This document shows, piece by piece, positions 52,250-60,905 of a DNA stretch of 64,000 nt. The notes beneath the pieces were generated by a model, which worked only from the letters and a program-made list of their open reading frames with translations, made no database searches and was not told where the DNA came from. The stretch is from positions 1-64,000 of the forward strand of contig JBCBSS010000012.1 of NCBI GenBank assembly GCA_039819065.1, written 5' to 3'. Within the stretch, counting starts at the first letter, position 1. Each line of letters opens with the position of its first letter. Both the position numbers and the translations under genes were made by a program. This DNA comes from JBCBSS01 sp039819065. GTDB lineage: Bacteria > Bacteroidota > Bacteroidia > Cytophagales > Cyclobacteriaceae.

Positions 52250-55195
52250 ATGAGATTAAAATTAGCCTGTTGGCTCGTGCTACTGATTTGTGCGAGTGGT
52301 CTTGCACAAGCCCAAGAAGTGTTGGATAATAACCCTCCATCGGTCAAATGGAACAAGATCATAACTCCCAACTTCAAAGTAATATTTCCTGCTAACTATG
52401 CCAAAGAAGCCCAACGCGTGGCCAACACTTTGGAACATATCCATGAACCCGGCGCCAAAACGATCGGTTCTAAGCCGAAGAAAATATCCATCATACTCCA
52501 AAACCAAAATTCTATCTCTAATGGCTTTGTTACGCTAGGGCCCCGCAGATCAGAATTCTATACCACACCACCTCAGGATTATAACTTTTTGGGTACTAAT
52601 GAATGGCTGAGCCTGCTTGCCGTGCATGAATACAGACATATTGTTCAATTCCAACAGAGCAAGACCGGCTTCAACAAGTTATTCTACTTTCTTTTTGGCC
52701 AGAATACGCAAGCGGGTTTCGCCTTTAGTGCGGCCCCTCCGTGGTTTTGGGAAGGCGATGCTACCCTGATAGAAACAACGCATACGCACAGCGGTAGAGG
52801 CCGTATTCCGAACCATGACCTTTTGTTCCGATCGAATCTATTGGAAGACAAAAAGATAGATTATCACAAACAGCATTTGCGCTCATTTAAGGACTTTATT
52901 CCTGATCATTACAGGCTTGGTTTCTATATGACCTCCCATGTGCGCAGGCAAACCAGTGACCCTGAGATCTGGGGAAAAGTCACACACAGAGCCTTCAGTT
53001 GGCCTTTTATTCCTTTTACTTTTAGCAACGCTATGAAAAAGGAAACAGGTAAGTATGTACGTGAGACTTACCGCGATATGATGGGAGAGATGAAAACCCT
53101 TTGGACAAATCAACTTGAAGGCCTCGACCTGACGTCGTTTGAAAAATTAAATAAAAGAAAGAACAGCGCATTTACAGATTACGAGTTTCCATCGACGCTA
53201 CCTGATGGTAGAGTTGTTGTCCTGAAATCGGGCATCGGTGATATTCAGGAATTTGTAGCCATTGACGAAAACGGTAACGAAGAAATCTTATTTACGCCGG
53301 GAGTGATGAACCGCGGTGCCATGCTGTCGGTACAAGATTCGAAAATTGTCTGGAACGAATTTCACTTTGATCCAAGGTGGAGGGTGAAAACCTATTCGGT
53401 CATTAAAACTTATGATGTTGAGACGGAATACAAAACAATAGTCACCCGTCAAAGCAGATATTCCAGTGCAGCATTATCGCCGGATGGCTCGCAAATAGCT
53501 ACCTTGAGGAATACAGAAGAAGGAGAAAATATTTTTACTATTCTGGATGCCAGCACCGGCCGTACAGTGCGGGAATTCGCTAACCCAGATAATAACTACT
53601 ACGGCATGCCAAGGTGGGCACCCGATGGCACAAGTATAGTGGCGCTTAGAACGAATAATCAAGGCAAAACAATTGTATCGTTTGATGCCCTAACAGGAAA
53701 AGAAGAAGCACTCTTACCTGTAAGCCAAGAGAACGTTGGGCATCCTGTAGTGTATGATCACTACCTGTTCTATAACTCGCCTTATAGCGGCATTGACAAT
53801 ATTTATGTGCTGGATCTGGAAAATGGTCAGAAATACCAGGTGACATCCAGTAAATATGGTGCTTATAACCCGCACATCTCGAATGGTTACATTTATTATA
53901 ATGACCATGGCCGTGACGGTCTGGATGTAGCGCGTATACCTTATGATCCGTCACAATGGATGCCATTTGAAAAGGTTCAAAACAGAAACCTCAACTATTT
54001 TCAGCCAATTGTACAGCAGGAGGGACATGAAGATATACTTGCCAGCGTGCCAGATAAAGTATACCCCGTCAGCAAGCATAGTAAATTCAAAGGCTTTTTT
54101 AACCCACACAGTTGGGGGCCTTTTGCCTCTACTGATTTACGGGAAGCACAGATTGGTATCTTCACACAAGATGTATTGAGCACTACTTCTGGCTATGTGG
54201 GTTATACCTACGATGTGAATGAAGAAAGTGGAGTGGGGATAGCCCGAGCAAGTTACCAGGCCTTACTGCCCATAATAGATGTAGAAGTGACACGAGGTAA
54301 TCGTTCTACCTCCGAAGGCACAATTAACGGAGAAGAGTTGCGATTGAAGTGGGAAGAAACAGGCTTAGAAGCTGGTTTTCGAATTCCTTTGGTCACCACG
54401 ACTTCCAAATACTTTGGGGGACTGAACTTTGGTAATTCCGTAGGTGTGACCAGAGTGAATAACTTCAGAAACACAATTGGTGAAGGAGGAAGGTTTGTTG
54501 CCATTAACGATACCATTTCCTTGTTGCTGAATAATGAATTAGATAATGGTACGCTACGTTTTAATGAATTCAACTTTTCGGCATTCCGAATTCTAAAAAG
54601 GAGCCAAAGGGACATCAACAGTAAGTGGGGACAGACATTGAACATAGAAAATTTCAGCACCCCATACGGCGGAAGTTTTGACGGTCAACTTTGGGCGATT
54701 AGAAGTTCTTTGTTCTTTCCAGGCCTATTCAAGCACCACTCATTGTTTTTCAATATTGGCTATCAAAGACAACGCTTTACCTTTGAGAGAAATCTTTATT
54801 CTTTTCGCAACCGAATATTCAAGCCGAGAGGCTTTTCTTTCCCCAATGATGAAGAATTCTTCTCCATCTTAGGAAATTACACACTACCGATAGCTTACCC
54901 GGATTTAAGCATAGGTCCTCTACTTAACATTCAAAGAATTAGAGCTAATTTATTTTACGACTTTGGTAACGGAAGAGGAAGGACATCGTTTTTTGAGACT
55001 AATGGTAACAGAGTGTTCTTTAGTGAAAATGAAGTCGATTATATATCAATAGGAGCCGAACTTTTGTTTGATATCAACATTTTTAGGTTTAGACCCCTTT
55101 TCGACGTCGGTGTGAGATTTACGTATAGAGACAGATCTGACCTTCCACAGACAGATACGACTGTAGAATTTATACTCGGATCGATATCCTTTTAA
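52250..55195 (+). CDS. Metallopeptidase-like protein with beta-propeller and outer-membrane barrel
   Basis: 981 residues. Signal peptide ending near AQAQ. The N-terminal domain has zinc-peptidase motif HEYRH at 126-130 and a downstream WEGDA (E168), the spacing of gluzincin/peptidase-MA-type enzymes. The middle (about 310-600) carries TolB/PD40-type repeats (RYSSAALSPDGSQIATLRN, PRWAPDGTSIVAL) forming a propeller. The last 350 residues have alternating strands typical of an outer-membrane barrel, ending EFILGSISF. Taken together this suggests a surface-exposed or periplasmic protease anchored in the outer membrane. No substrate is known. Confidence 0.75.
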   Translation: MRLKLACWLVLLICASGLAQAQEVLDNNPPSVKWNKIITPNFKVIFPANYAKEAQRVANTLEHIHEPGAKTIGSKPKKISIILQNQNSISNGFVTLGPRRSEFYTTPPQDYNFLGTNEWLSLLAVHEYRHIVQFQQSKTGFNKLFYFLFGQNTQAGFAFSAAPPWFWEGDATLIETTHTHSGRGRIPNHDLLFRSNLLEDKKIDYHKQHLRSFKDFIPDHYRLGFYMTSHVRRQTSDPEIWGKVTHRAFSWPFIPFTFSNAMKKETGKYVRETYRDMMGEMKTLWTNQLEGLDLTSFEKLNKRKNSAFTDYEFPSTLPDGRVVVLKSGIGDIQEFVAIDENGNEEILFTPGVMNRGAMLSVQDSKIVWNEFHFDPRWRVKTYSVIKTYDVETEYKTIVTRQSRYSSAALSPDGSQIATLRNTEEGENIFTILDASTGRTVREFANPDNNYYGMPRWAPDGTSIVALRTNNQGKTIVSFDALTGKEEALLPVSQENVGHPVVYDHYLFYNSPYSGIDNIYVLDLENGQKYQVTSSKYGAYNPHISNGYIYYNDHGRDGLDVARIPYDPSQWMPFEKVQNRNLNYFQPIVQQEGHEDILASVPDKVYPVSKHSKFKGFFNPHSWGPFASTDLREAQIGIFTQDVLSTTSGYVGYTYDVNEESGVGIARASYQALLPIIDVEVTRGNRSTSEGTINGEELRLKWEETGLEAGFRIPLVTTTSKYFGGLNFGNSVGVTRVNNFRNTIGEGGRFVAINDTISLLLNNELDNGTLRFNEFNFSAFRILKRSQRDINSKWGQTLNIENFSTPYGGSFDGQLWAIRSSLFFPGLFKHHSLFFNIGYQRQRFTFERNLYSFRNRIFKPRGFSFPNDEEFFSILGNYTLPIAYPDLSIGPLLNIQRIRANLFYDFGNGRGRTSFFETNGNRVFFSENEVDYISIGAELLFDINIFRFRPLFDVGVRFTYRDRSDLPQTDTTVEFILGSISF

Positions 55196-55210
55196 AACAT
55201 TTTTTGTTTG

Positions 55211-55242
55211 TTTGATAATAGATTTTTTAACCAGTAATTTTG
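55211..55242 (+). promoter_or_regulatory. Predicted promoter of the dehydrogenase E2 gene
   Basis: TTTG at 55211-55214, 20 nt spacer, TAATTTTG at 55235-55242: both boxes of the Bacteroidota promoter match exactly. The start codon is 28 nt downstream. Confidence 0.6.
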
Positions 55243-55269
55243 ATTTAAACGTACATACCCCAAAAGACT

Positions 55270-56931
55270 ATGGCTGAGATAATACGTATGCCCAAAATGA
55301 GCGACACCATGGAAGAAGGTGTGATCGCTGTCTGGCATAAAAAAGTAGGCGAAGAAATTACAGAAGGTGAACTTGTAGCCGAAATTGAGACGGACAAGGC
55401 TACTATGGACTATGAATCCTTTAACAAAGGAACGCTATTATATTTGGGAGCTGAAGTAGGGGAAGCCATAGCAGTAGATGGTATACTGGCCATCATAGGA
55501 GATCCCGGAGAGGATTATTCAGCACTACTCAATGGCGATGGAGCCGCCGCATCAAATGGTGCTGAAGCGGCCGCTGAAGAAACTCCAGCTAGTGCCCCTG
55601 CAGCTGCGGAAGCTGTAGATACATCTGGTATAAAAGCAGAAGTAGTATTAATGCCTAAGATGAGTGATACCATGGAAGAAGGTACCATAGCCACTTGGCA
55701 TAAGAATGTAGGAGATAAAGTATCAAGTGGTGACCTGCTTGCGGAGATCGAAACTGATAAAGCCACCATGGACTATGAGTCCTATAATGAAGGCACACTG
55801 CTTTATATAGGCCCTAAAGAAGGAGAAGCAGTTCAGGTGGATGGTGTATTAGCCATTATTGGAGAAGCAGGTGCTGATTTTGAAACTTTGCTTAAAGCAC
55901 ATGCTTCCGGTGGAGCAGCACCGGCACCGGCAGCGTCCGAAAAAAAAGAGGAGTCAGCTACACCGTCAAGCGCAGAAGCAAAGCCCCAACCGACTCCGGT
56001 ATCATCAGCTTCTTCCGCTCCATCTTCAAACGGAACCGCAGATGGTAGAATAAAAGCTTCACCATTAGCCAAAAAGCTAGCGGAAGATAAAGGCTATGAT
56101 TTGTCCCAAATACAAGGATCTGGCGAGAATGGAAGAATCGTAAAAAGGGATGTTGAGTCCTTCGATCCTGCTCAAGCCGCTCCGGCCAAGACTGTAGCTA
56201 CAGGATCAAGTGCTCCGGCACCAGTCAGTCTACCGCAAATAGTAGGTGAGGAGAGCTTCGAAGAAGTGAAGGTATCTCAAATGAGAAAGGCCATCGCCAG
56301 AAGACTTTCAGACAGCAAGTTCTCGGCACCTCACTTCTATGTCACCATGGAAATCAACATGGACAAAGCCATCGAAGCAAGGAAAAGCATGAACGAGGTA
56401 GCTCCGGTCAAAATATCTTTCAACGACATGGTGATCAAAGCCGTAGCGGCTGCGATCAGACAGCACCCGAATGTGAACGTATCATGGCAAGGTGATTCTA
56501 TCCGAAAGAATCAGCACATCCATATTGGTGTAGCCGTAGCAGTTGACGAAGGGCTGTTAGTGCCGGTGATCAGGTTTGCTGATAATAAAACGCTTTCTCA
56601 CATTTCAGCCGAGGTCAAAGACTTAGCCGGAAAAGCGCAAGCCAAGAAATTACAGCCTAGCGATTGGGAAGGCAACACATTCACTATATCCAACCTTGGT
56701 ATGTTTGGGGTAGAAGAGTTTACTGCGATCATCAATCCGCCAGATGTGTGTATCATGGCTGTTGGTGGGATCAAGCAAGTACCAGTAGTCAAAGACGGGC
56801 AGATGGTAGTCGGCAATGTTATGAAAGTCACTTTATCAAGTGATCACCGAGCAGTGGACGGTGCTACAGCAGCACAATTCTTAAAAACATTCAAAGGTTT
56901 ACTAGAGGATCCGGTAAGAATTCTGATTTGA
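55270..56931 (+). CDS. Dihydrolipoamide acetyltransferase (pyruvate dehydrogenase E2)
   Basis: 553 residues. Two lipoyl domains with lipoyl lysines K43 and K164 (EIETDKATMDYES in each), Ala/Pro/Glu-rich linkers, a peripheral-subunit binding domain around 262-298 (ASPLAKKLAEDKGYDL, GENGRIVKRD), and the acyltransferase domain with catalytic H526 in SSDHRAVDG. It transfers acetyl groups from lipoyl to CoA in the pyruvate dehydrogenase core. E1 and E3 genes are not in the window. A strong promoter and a terminator mark it as a single transcript. Confidence 0.94.
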   Translation: MAEIIRMPKMSDTMEEGVIAVWHKKVGEEITEGELVAEIETDKATMDYESFNKGTLLYLGAEVGEAIAVDGILAIIGDPGEDYSALLNGDGAAASNGAEAAAEETPASAPAAAEAVDTSGIKAEVVLMPKMSDTMEEGTIATWHKNVGDKVSSGDLLAEIETDKATMDYESYNEGTLLYIGPKEGEAVQVDGVLAIIGEAGADFETLLKAHASGGAAPAPAASEKKEESATPSSAEAKPQPTPVSSASSAPSSNGTADGRIKASPLAKKLAEDKGYDLSQIQGSGENGRIVKRDVESFDPAQAAPAKTVATGSSAPAPVSLPQIVGEESFEEVKVSQMRKAIARRLSDSKFSAPHFYVTMEINMDKAIEARKSMNEVAPVKISFNDMVIKAVAAAIRQHPNVNVSWQGDSIRKNQHIHIGVAVAVDEGLLVPVIRFADNKTLSHISAEVKDLAGKAQAKKLQPSDWEGNTFTISNLGMFGVEEFTAIINPPDVCIMAVGGIKQVPVVKDGQMVVGNVMKVTLSSDHRAVDGATAAQFLKTFKGLLEDPVRILI

Positions 56932-56954
56932 TATTATTGAAATAATGAATACAC

Positions 56955-57028
56955 AGCGAGTGTATCAAAAGATGTCATATTGAACGGATAAGTGATTTGA
57001 CAAACTTTCGATACACTCGCTTTTTATT
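56955..57028 (+). terminator. Terminator after the E2 gene
   Basis: 12-bp perfect stem AGCGAGTGTATC (56955-56966) with GATACACTCGCT (57010-57021), a large 43-nt loop, then TTTTTATTTTCTTTTTA. The long loop is unusual, but the T-run makes it a convincing terminator. Confidence 0.65.
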
Positions 57029-57127
57029 TTCTTTTTAAAAAGGCTTTGGCTGGGACTGACAAAACGTCTGCTACAATGGAGTGGCATATTTTATGATGAT
57101 GTTGAGCCCTAATCGTTAATCTAATCA

Positions 57128-57664
57128 ATGACTAAAATAAAATCGACAACCGTATTGGCTATTATGCACAACGGTGAAGTGGCTATAGGCGCCGATGGGC
57201 AAGCCACTATGGGCAACTACGTGGCGAAAGGTAATGTTAAGAAAATCCGAAAGCTACAAGATGGTAAAGTAGTAACCGGTTTTGCCGGGTCTACGGCGGA
57301 TGCTTTTACCCTACTAGAACGCTTTGATGAAAAGCTCAATAGCTATGGTGGTAACATGAAAAGAGCAGCCATAGAATTAGCCAAAGACTGGAGGATGGAT
57401 CGCTACCTGCGCCGCTTGGAAGCTATGATCATCACCGCCAATAAAAATGAATTGCTGATTATTTCGGGAACAGGTGACGTACTCGAACCGGAAGCGAATA
57501 TCGCCGCTATCGGATCAGGAAGCACTTATGCTCAGTCAGCGGCTTTAGCGTTAAAGAAACATGCCACACACCTTACTGCCGAAGAAATGGTGAAAGAAAG
57601 CCTTACCATAGCAGCAGATATCTGTATTTATACCAATCATAATTTTGTCATAGAGAAGCTTTAG
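57128..57664 (+). CDS. hslV: ATP-dependent protease subunit HslV
   Basis: 178 residues. The nucleophile Thr is residue 7 in MTKIKSTTVLAIMHNGEV, so six residues must be removed first. Family blocks GADGQATMGN, VVTGFAGSTADAFTL and AAIGSGSTYAQSAALAL are present. HslV forms the proteolytic core with the HslU ATPase, which is not in the window. It is followed 12 bp later by arsC. Confidence 0.94.
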   Translation: MTKIKSTTVLAIMHNGEVAIGADGQATMGNYVAKGNVKKIRKLQDGKVVTGFAGSTADAFTLLERFDEKLNSYGGNMKRAAIELAKDWRMDRYLRRLEAMIITANKNELLIISGTGDVLEPEANIAAIGSGSTYAQSAALALKKHATHLTAEEMVKESLTIAADICIYTNHNFVIEKL

Positions 57665-57676
57665 TATCCTAATCAC

Positions 57677-58021
57677 ATGTTGAAAATATATCATAACCCT
57701 CGCTGTAGAAAAAGTAGGGAAACACTTCAACTCATCAAAGACAGCGGCGAGGAGCCGGAAATCATAGAATACCTGAAAACCCCTCCAACAGAGGAAGAAC
57801 TTACTGACATACTAGAAAAGCTGGAACTGCCAGTTGACTATTTGATCCGTAAGAATGAAGCGCTATTCAAAGAGAACTTCAAAGGCAAAGATTTGAGCGA
57901 AAATGAATGGATCAAAGTACTGGTCGAAAACCCCATCTTGATAGAAAGACCTCTAGTGGTCAAGGGTGACCAAGCTGTCATAGGCCGACCACCTGAATCA
58001 GTCAGTAAGCTACTGGATTAA
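57677..58021 (+). CDS. Arsenate reductase ArsC family protein
   Basis: 114 residues. Cys10 in YHNPRCRKSRETL, IRKNEALFKENF and ERPLVVKGDQAVIGRPPE are the ArsC signatures, with the arginine that binds arsenate. It probably reduces arsenate with glutathione or thioredoxin-type partners. It is closer to classical ArsC (single Cys, YfgD-like) than the CxxC protein at 8836. No ars operon members nearby. Confidence 0.88.
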   Translation: MLKIYHNPRCRKSRETLQLIKDSGEEPEIIEYLKTPPTEEELTDILEKLELPVDYLIRKNEALFKENFKGKDLSENEWIKVLVENPILIERPLVVKGDQAVIGRPPESVSKLLD

Positions 58022-58656
58022 TAGCTTACTCCAAATTATACTTTTTATATCCCATTCGACTTTTCGCCGTCGTTCGTGGCCTCAACATAGCCGTCAATGG
58101 CTATGGCAGAGATTTGCTTTTGCCGGTAGACAGGCACAAAATAAGGTGTCTTTAAGCCCAAATTACGCATTAGGTAAAACCCGTCAGGTTTTATGTTCAG
58201 CTTGATTAAATAACGAGCCTTTATTCAAACCTCACTGGTTTCAATATGCACGAGAATGCTATTGCTGAATCTGTGTTAAACAGAATATCTTTCTCCTTAG
58301 GCGGTCTTTGCTATGAGGATATGTAGGGACGACCTGTCTATAGCTGATCAATGTATCACCACCTATAAGCGCCGTAGGTGCGCCCCAGAACGAAAAGATC
58401 ATATCCTTGGTATTCGCCAAAAGGGATGGATAGTTTAGCAACCCGCAGGCCATCCCAACGTGACCGATCAGCTTCTAAGTCAGAGAACCATTTATTGGTG
58501 CCGATGCTGGAAGCTGCCCATTTCGGGTCGCACCTACGGCGCTTTTCGGAACGGTTTTGGAATAATTGACTATCTACAGGTCGCCCCGCTGGGGCTATTT
58601 TTAAGATCAATACTATTACCCCATTTCTTTAGTGATTTTCAAGTTAGATTAATCAC
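58022..58656. repeat. Intergenic gap with a nested inverted-repeat island
   Basis: No reliable gene in 635 bp. Inside, AAGCGCCGTAGGTGCG (58367-58382) is perfectly inverted at 58529-58544. It is flanked by an outer pair CGACCTGTCTATAG (58330-58343) and CTATCTACAGGTCG (58570-58583, 12 of 14 paired), followed by GCCCCGCTGGGGC at 58583-58595. The cores (GCGCCGTAGGTGCG, CCCCGCTGGGGC) resemble small palindromic repeats I know from Bacteroidota intergenic DNA. The interval between the inner arms has short open frames on both strands (for example minus strand to 58610) with no family I recognise. Confidence 0.6.
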
Positions 58657-59637
58657 TCATTCGAAATCATACTTAAAACCCCATTCTGCCCTAAGTCTGT
58701 CCATCATGCCCATTACTCTGAGGCTTTCGCTCAGTGGCATAATTGGGTTCTCCTTTTCTCCCTTCTTCAATGAATCCATTACCGCCTGGGCTTCAAACTC
58801 ATATCCGGGTGTGTCAAAATGGAAATCAAAGCTCTGAGGCTCCTCTCCTTGTAAGTACAGTGTCGCTTTTTTGCCTTGCCAGAATTCTGGTATCTGCACA
58901 TAACCTTTTGAGCCGATGATGTAACCATCCTTCGGTGTGTGCATCGTTACCGTCGAAGACAACAGTGCAATCCGCCCATCGCCGTAGTCGAAAACATAAC
59001 TGGAAAGCTCGTCCACGCCGGTTTCACCAATTTTGGCGGTAGTGAATACTTGTTTGGGCTCGTCTTTGAAAACCATATAAGCTAGTGTAATAGGATAGAT
59101 GCCAATGTCTAGCAATGCCCCTCCGGCCAATTCAGGATTGAGGTGCCTTCCCGATTTACCGTGTCTGGTCGGAAACCCAAAGTCAGCTTTGACCATCTTG
59201 ATTTCACCCAATGTGCCTTCCGCTATCCATTGCTGAAGTTGTTGCATGACCGGTAGAAACCTGGTCCACAAAGCTTCCATTAAAAACAGGTTGTTGTCCT
59301 TGGCTTTGGCTACCAACTCCTCAGCTTCCTGAACATTGATAGTCAATGGCTTCTCACAAAGCACCGCTTTGTTGTTGTCAAGGCATAGCAAAGTGTTGCT
59401 TTTATGATGATTATGAGGTGTGGCAATATAAATGACCTCTACATCAGGATCTTCTACTAAAGCCTCATAGCTGCCGTAGGCCGAATCAGCTTTGTGCTGT
59501 TCTGCAAACTCTTGGGCCTTATCTAAAGACCTGGAAGCCACTGCTTTTAATTTAGCTTCTGGCAATACCGCTAAACTTTTGGCAAATGAGTGGGCGATGT
59601 TACCACAGCCCATGATACCCCAGTTAATTTGTTTCAT
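58657..59637 (-). CDS. Gfo/Idh/MocA family NAD(P)-dependent oxidoreductase
   Basis: 326 residues. Rossmann start INWGIMGCGNIAHSFAKSL, EKPLTINVQEAEEL motif with the conserved EKP Lys, and a C-terminal GALLDIGIYPITLA segment. Such enzymes oxidise or reduce sugars, inositol or related alcohols; the substrate is not known. Last gene of a leftward pair with the aminotransferase, 24 bp apart, so they may act on the same metabolite. Confidence 0.85.
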   Translation of the reverse strand: MKQINWGIMGCGNIAHSFAKSLAVLPEAKLKAVASRSLDKAQEFAEQHKADSAYGSYEALVEDPDVEVIYIATPHNHHKSNTLLCLDNNKAVLCEKPLTINVQEAEELVAKAKDNNLFLMEALWTRFLPVMQQLQQWIAEGTLGEIKMVKADFGFPTRHGKSGRHLNPELAGGALLDIGIYPITLAYMVFKDEPKQVFTTAKIGETGVDELSSYVFDYGDGRIALLSSTVTMHTPKDGYIIGSKGYVQIPEFWQGKKATLYLQGEEPQSFDFHFDTPGYEFEAQAVMDSLKKGEKENPIMPLSESLRVMGMMDRLRAEWGFKYDFE

Positions 59638-59661
59638 ATGATTAATGATGAAAGAGTTAGT

Positions 59662-60852
59662 TTATGAGTCAAGGTTATCGATTACCTGGTAGATGATGCC
59701 ACAAGCCTTGTCGATTTCTTCTTCTGAGATGGTCAAAGGAGGGGCTATTCTGAAGCTTTCTGGACACGATAGAAACCAAAAGCAGATGACACCGGCTTCC
59801 AGGCACCCTTGCACAATTTGGTACACGGTTTCAAAGCGGTCAAATTCTATAGCGAACATCATTCCGATGCGCCGTATCTCCTTCACCCTGCCATGATTCA
59901 ATAGCTTTTCGATGCGCTGTCCCTTTTGCTCTACCTGTGCCAGCAGATCGCCATCAGTAATTACCTCTAGGCAAGCCAGAGAAGCAGCACAGCAAACCGG
60001 ATTGCCTCCAAAAGTGGTGATATGTCCAAGCATGGGATCATGAGTGAGTTGAGACATGATCTCTTTAGAACTGATGAATGCGCCAATTGGTAAGCCGCCG
60101 CCCATGGCCTTAGCTATGGTGAGAATATCCGGCACCACATCAAACTGCTCAAAGGCAAATAATGAACCCGTTCTGCCAAAGCCGGTTTGGATTTCATCAA
60201 ATATCAACAATGCGCCCGTCTCATCACATTTTTTCCTTAACGCCTGCATGTATGCCATATCAGGTATTCTGACACCAGCATCACCTTGTACTGGTTCTAT
60301 GATCACACATGCTGTTTTCTCTGTAATCAAACTCAGATCTTCTACCTTATTGAAGTCGATGAAACGTACGTCTGGCAAAAGTGGTCTGAATGCATATTTC
60401 TTTACCTCATTGCCGGAAACACTCAAAGAACCGTGTGTGCTACCATGGTATGATTTTCTGCAAGAGATGATTTCCGTCCGGCCTGTATAACGCTTGGCCA
60501 ACTTCAAAGCACCTTCGTTGGCCTCTGTACCAGAATTGACAAAATAACAGGTAGACAACTGCTCGGGTAATAATGAAATCAATCGCTCTGCCAGACGGTT
60601 CGGACTCTCCTGAATATACTCCCCATACACCATCACATGTAGGTGCCTGTCCAACTGATCCTTGATTGCTTGTACCACTTTGGGATGCCTGTGACCAACG
60701 TTGCTCACCGCCACACCTGAAATCATGTCTATATAAGCCTTCCCCTGTTTGCCATAGAGATAAACACCTTCTGCATAGTCAATATCCAATAAGAATGGGG
60801 AGTTAGTAGTCTGAGCTAAGTGGTTGAGAAAGATGGACTCACTAGTTTGCAT
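59662..60852 (-). CDS. Class III aminotransferase (acetylornithine/ornithine type)
   Basis: 396 residues. PLP lysine in ILTIAKAMGGGLPIG, the DEIQTGFGRTG motif, YHGSTHGSLSVSGNEVKK and VIIEPVQGDAGVRIP. Length and motifs fit the acetylornithine/ornithine/GABA aminotransferase group; substrate undecided. Transcribed with the following oxidoreductase. Confidence 0.85.
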   Translation of the reverse strand: MQTSESIFLNHLAQTTNSPFLLDIDYAEGVYLYGKQGKAYIDMISGVAVSNVGHRHPKVVQAIKDQLDRHLHVMVYGEYIQESPNRLAERLISLLPEQLSTCYFVNSGTEANEGALKLAKRYTGRTEIISCRKSYHGSTHGSLSVSGNEVKKYAFRPLLPDVRFIDFNKVEDLSLITEKTACVIIEPVQGDAGVRIPDMAYMQALRKKCDETGALLIFDEIQTGFGRTGSLFAFEQFDVVPDILTIAKAMGGGLPIGAFISSKEIMSQLTHDPMLGHITTFGGNPVCCAASLACLEVITDGDLLAQVEQKGQRIEKLLNHGRVKEIRRIGMMFAIEFDRFETVYQIVQGCLEAGVICFWFLSCPESFRIAPPLTISEEEIDKACGIIYQVIDNLDS

Positions 60853-60905
60853 AGATCAAAACTAGCTCAAAATGCGCATAATCAGTGAATGAAGGAATCT
60901 GAATA

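Noticed and set aside
58259..58837. Several short ORFs in the repeat island and the oxidoreductase 3' end
   Set aside because: They cross palindromic arms or overlap a real gene in another frame; kept only as a possible gene remnant in the findings.
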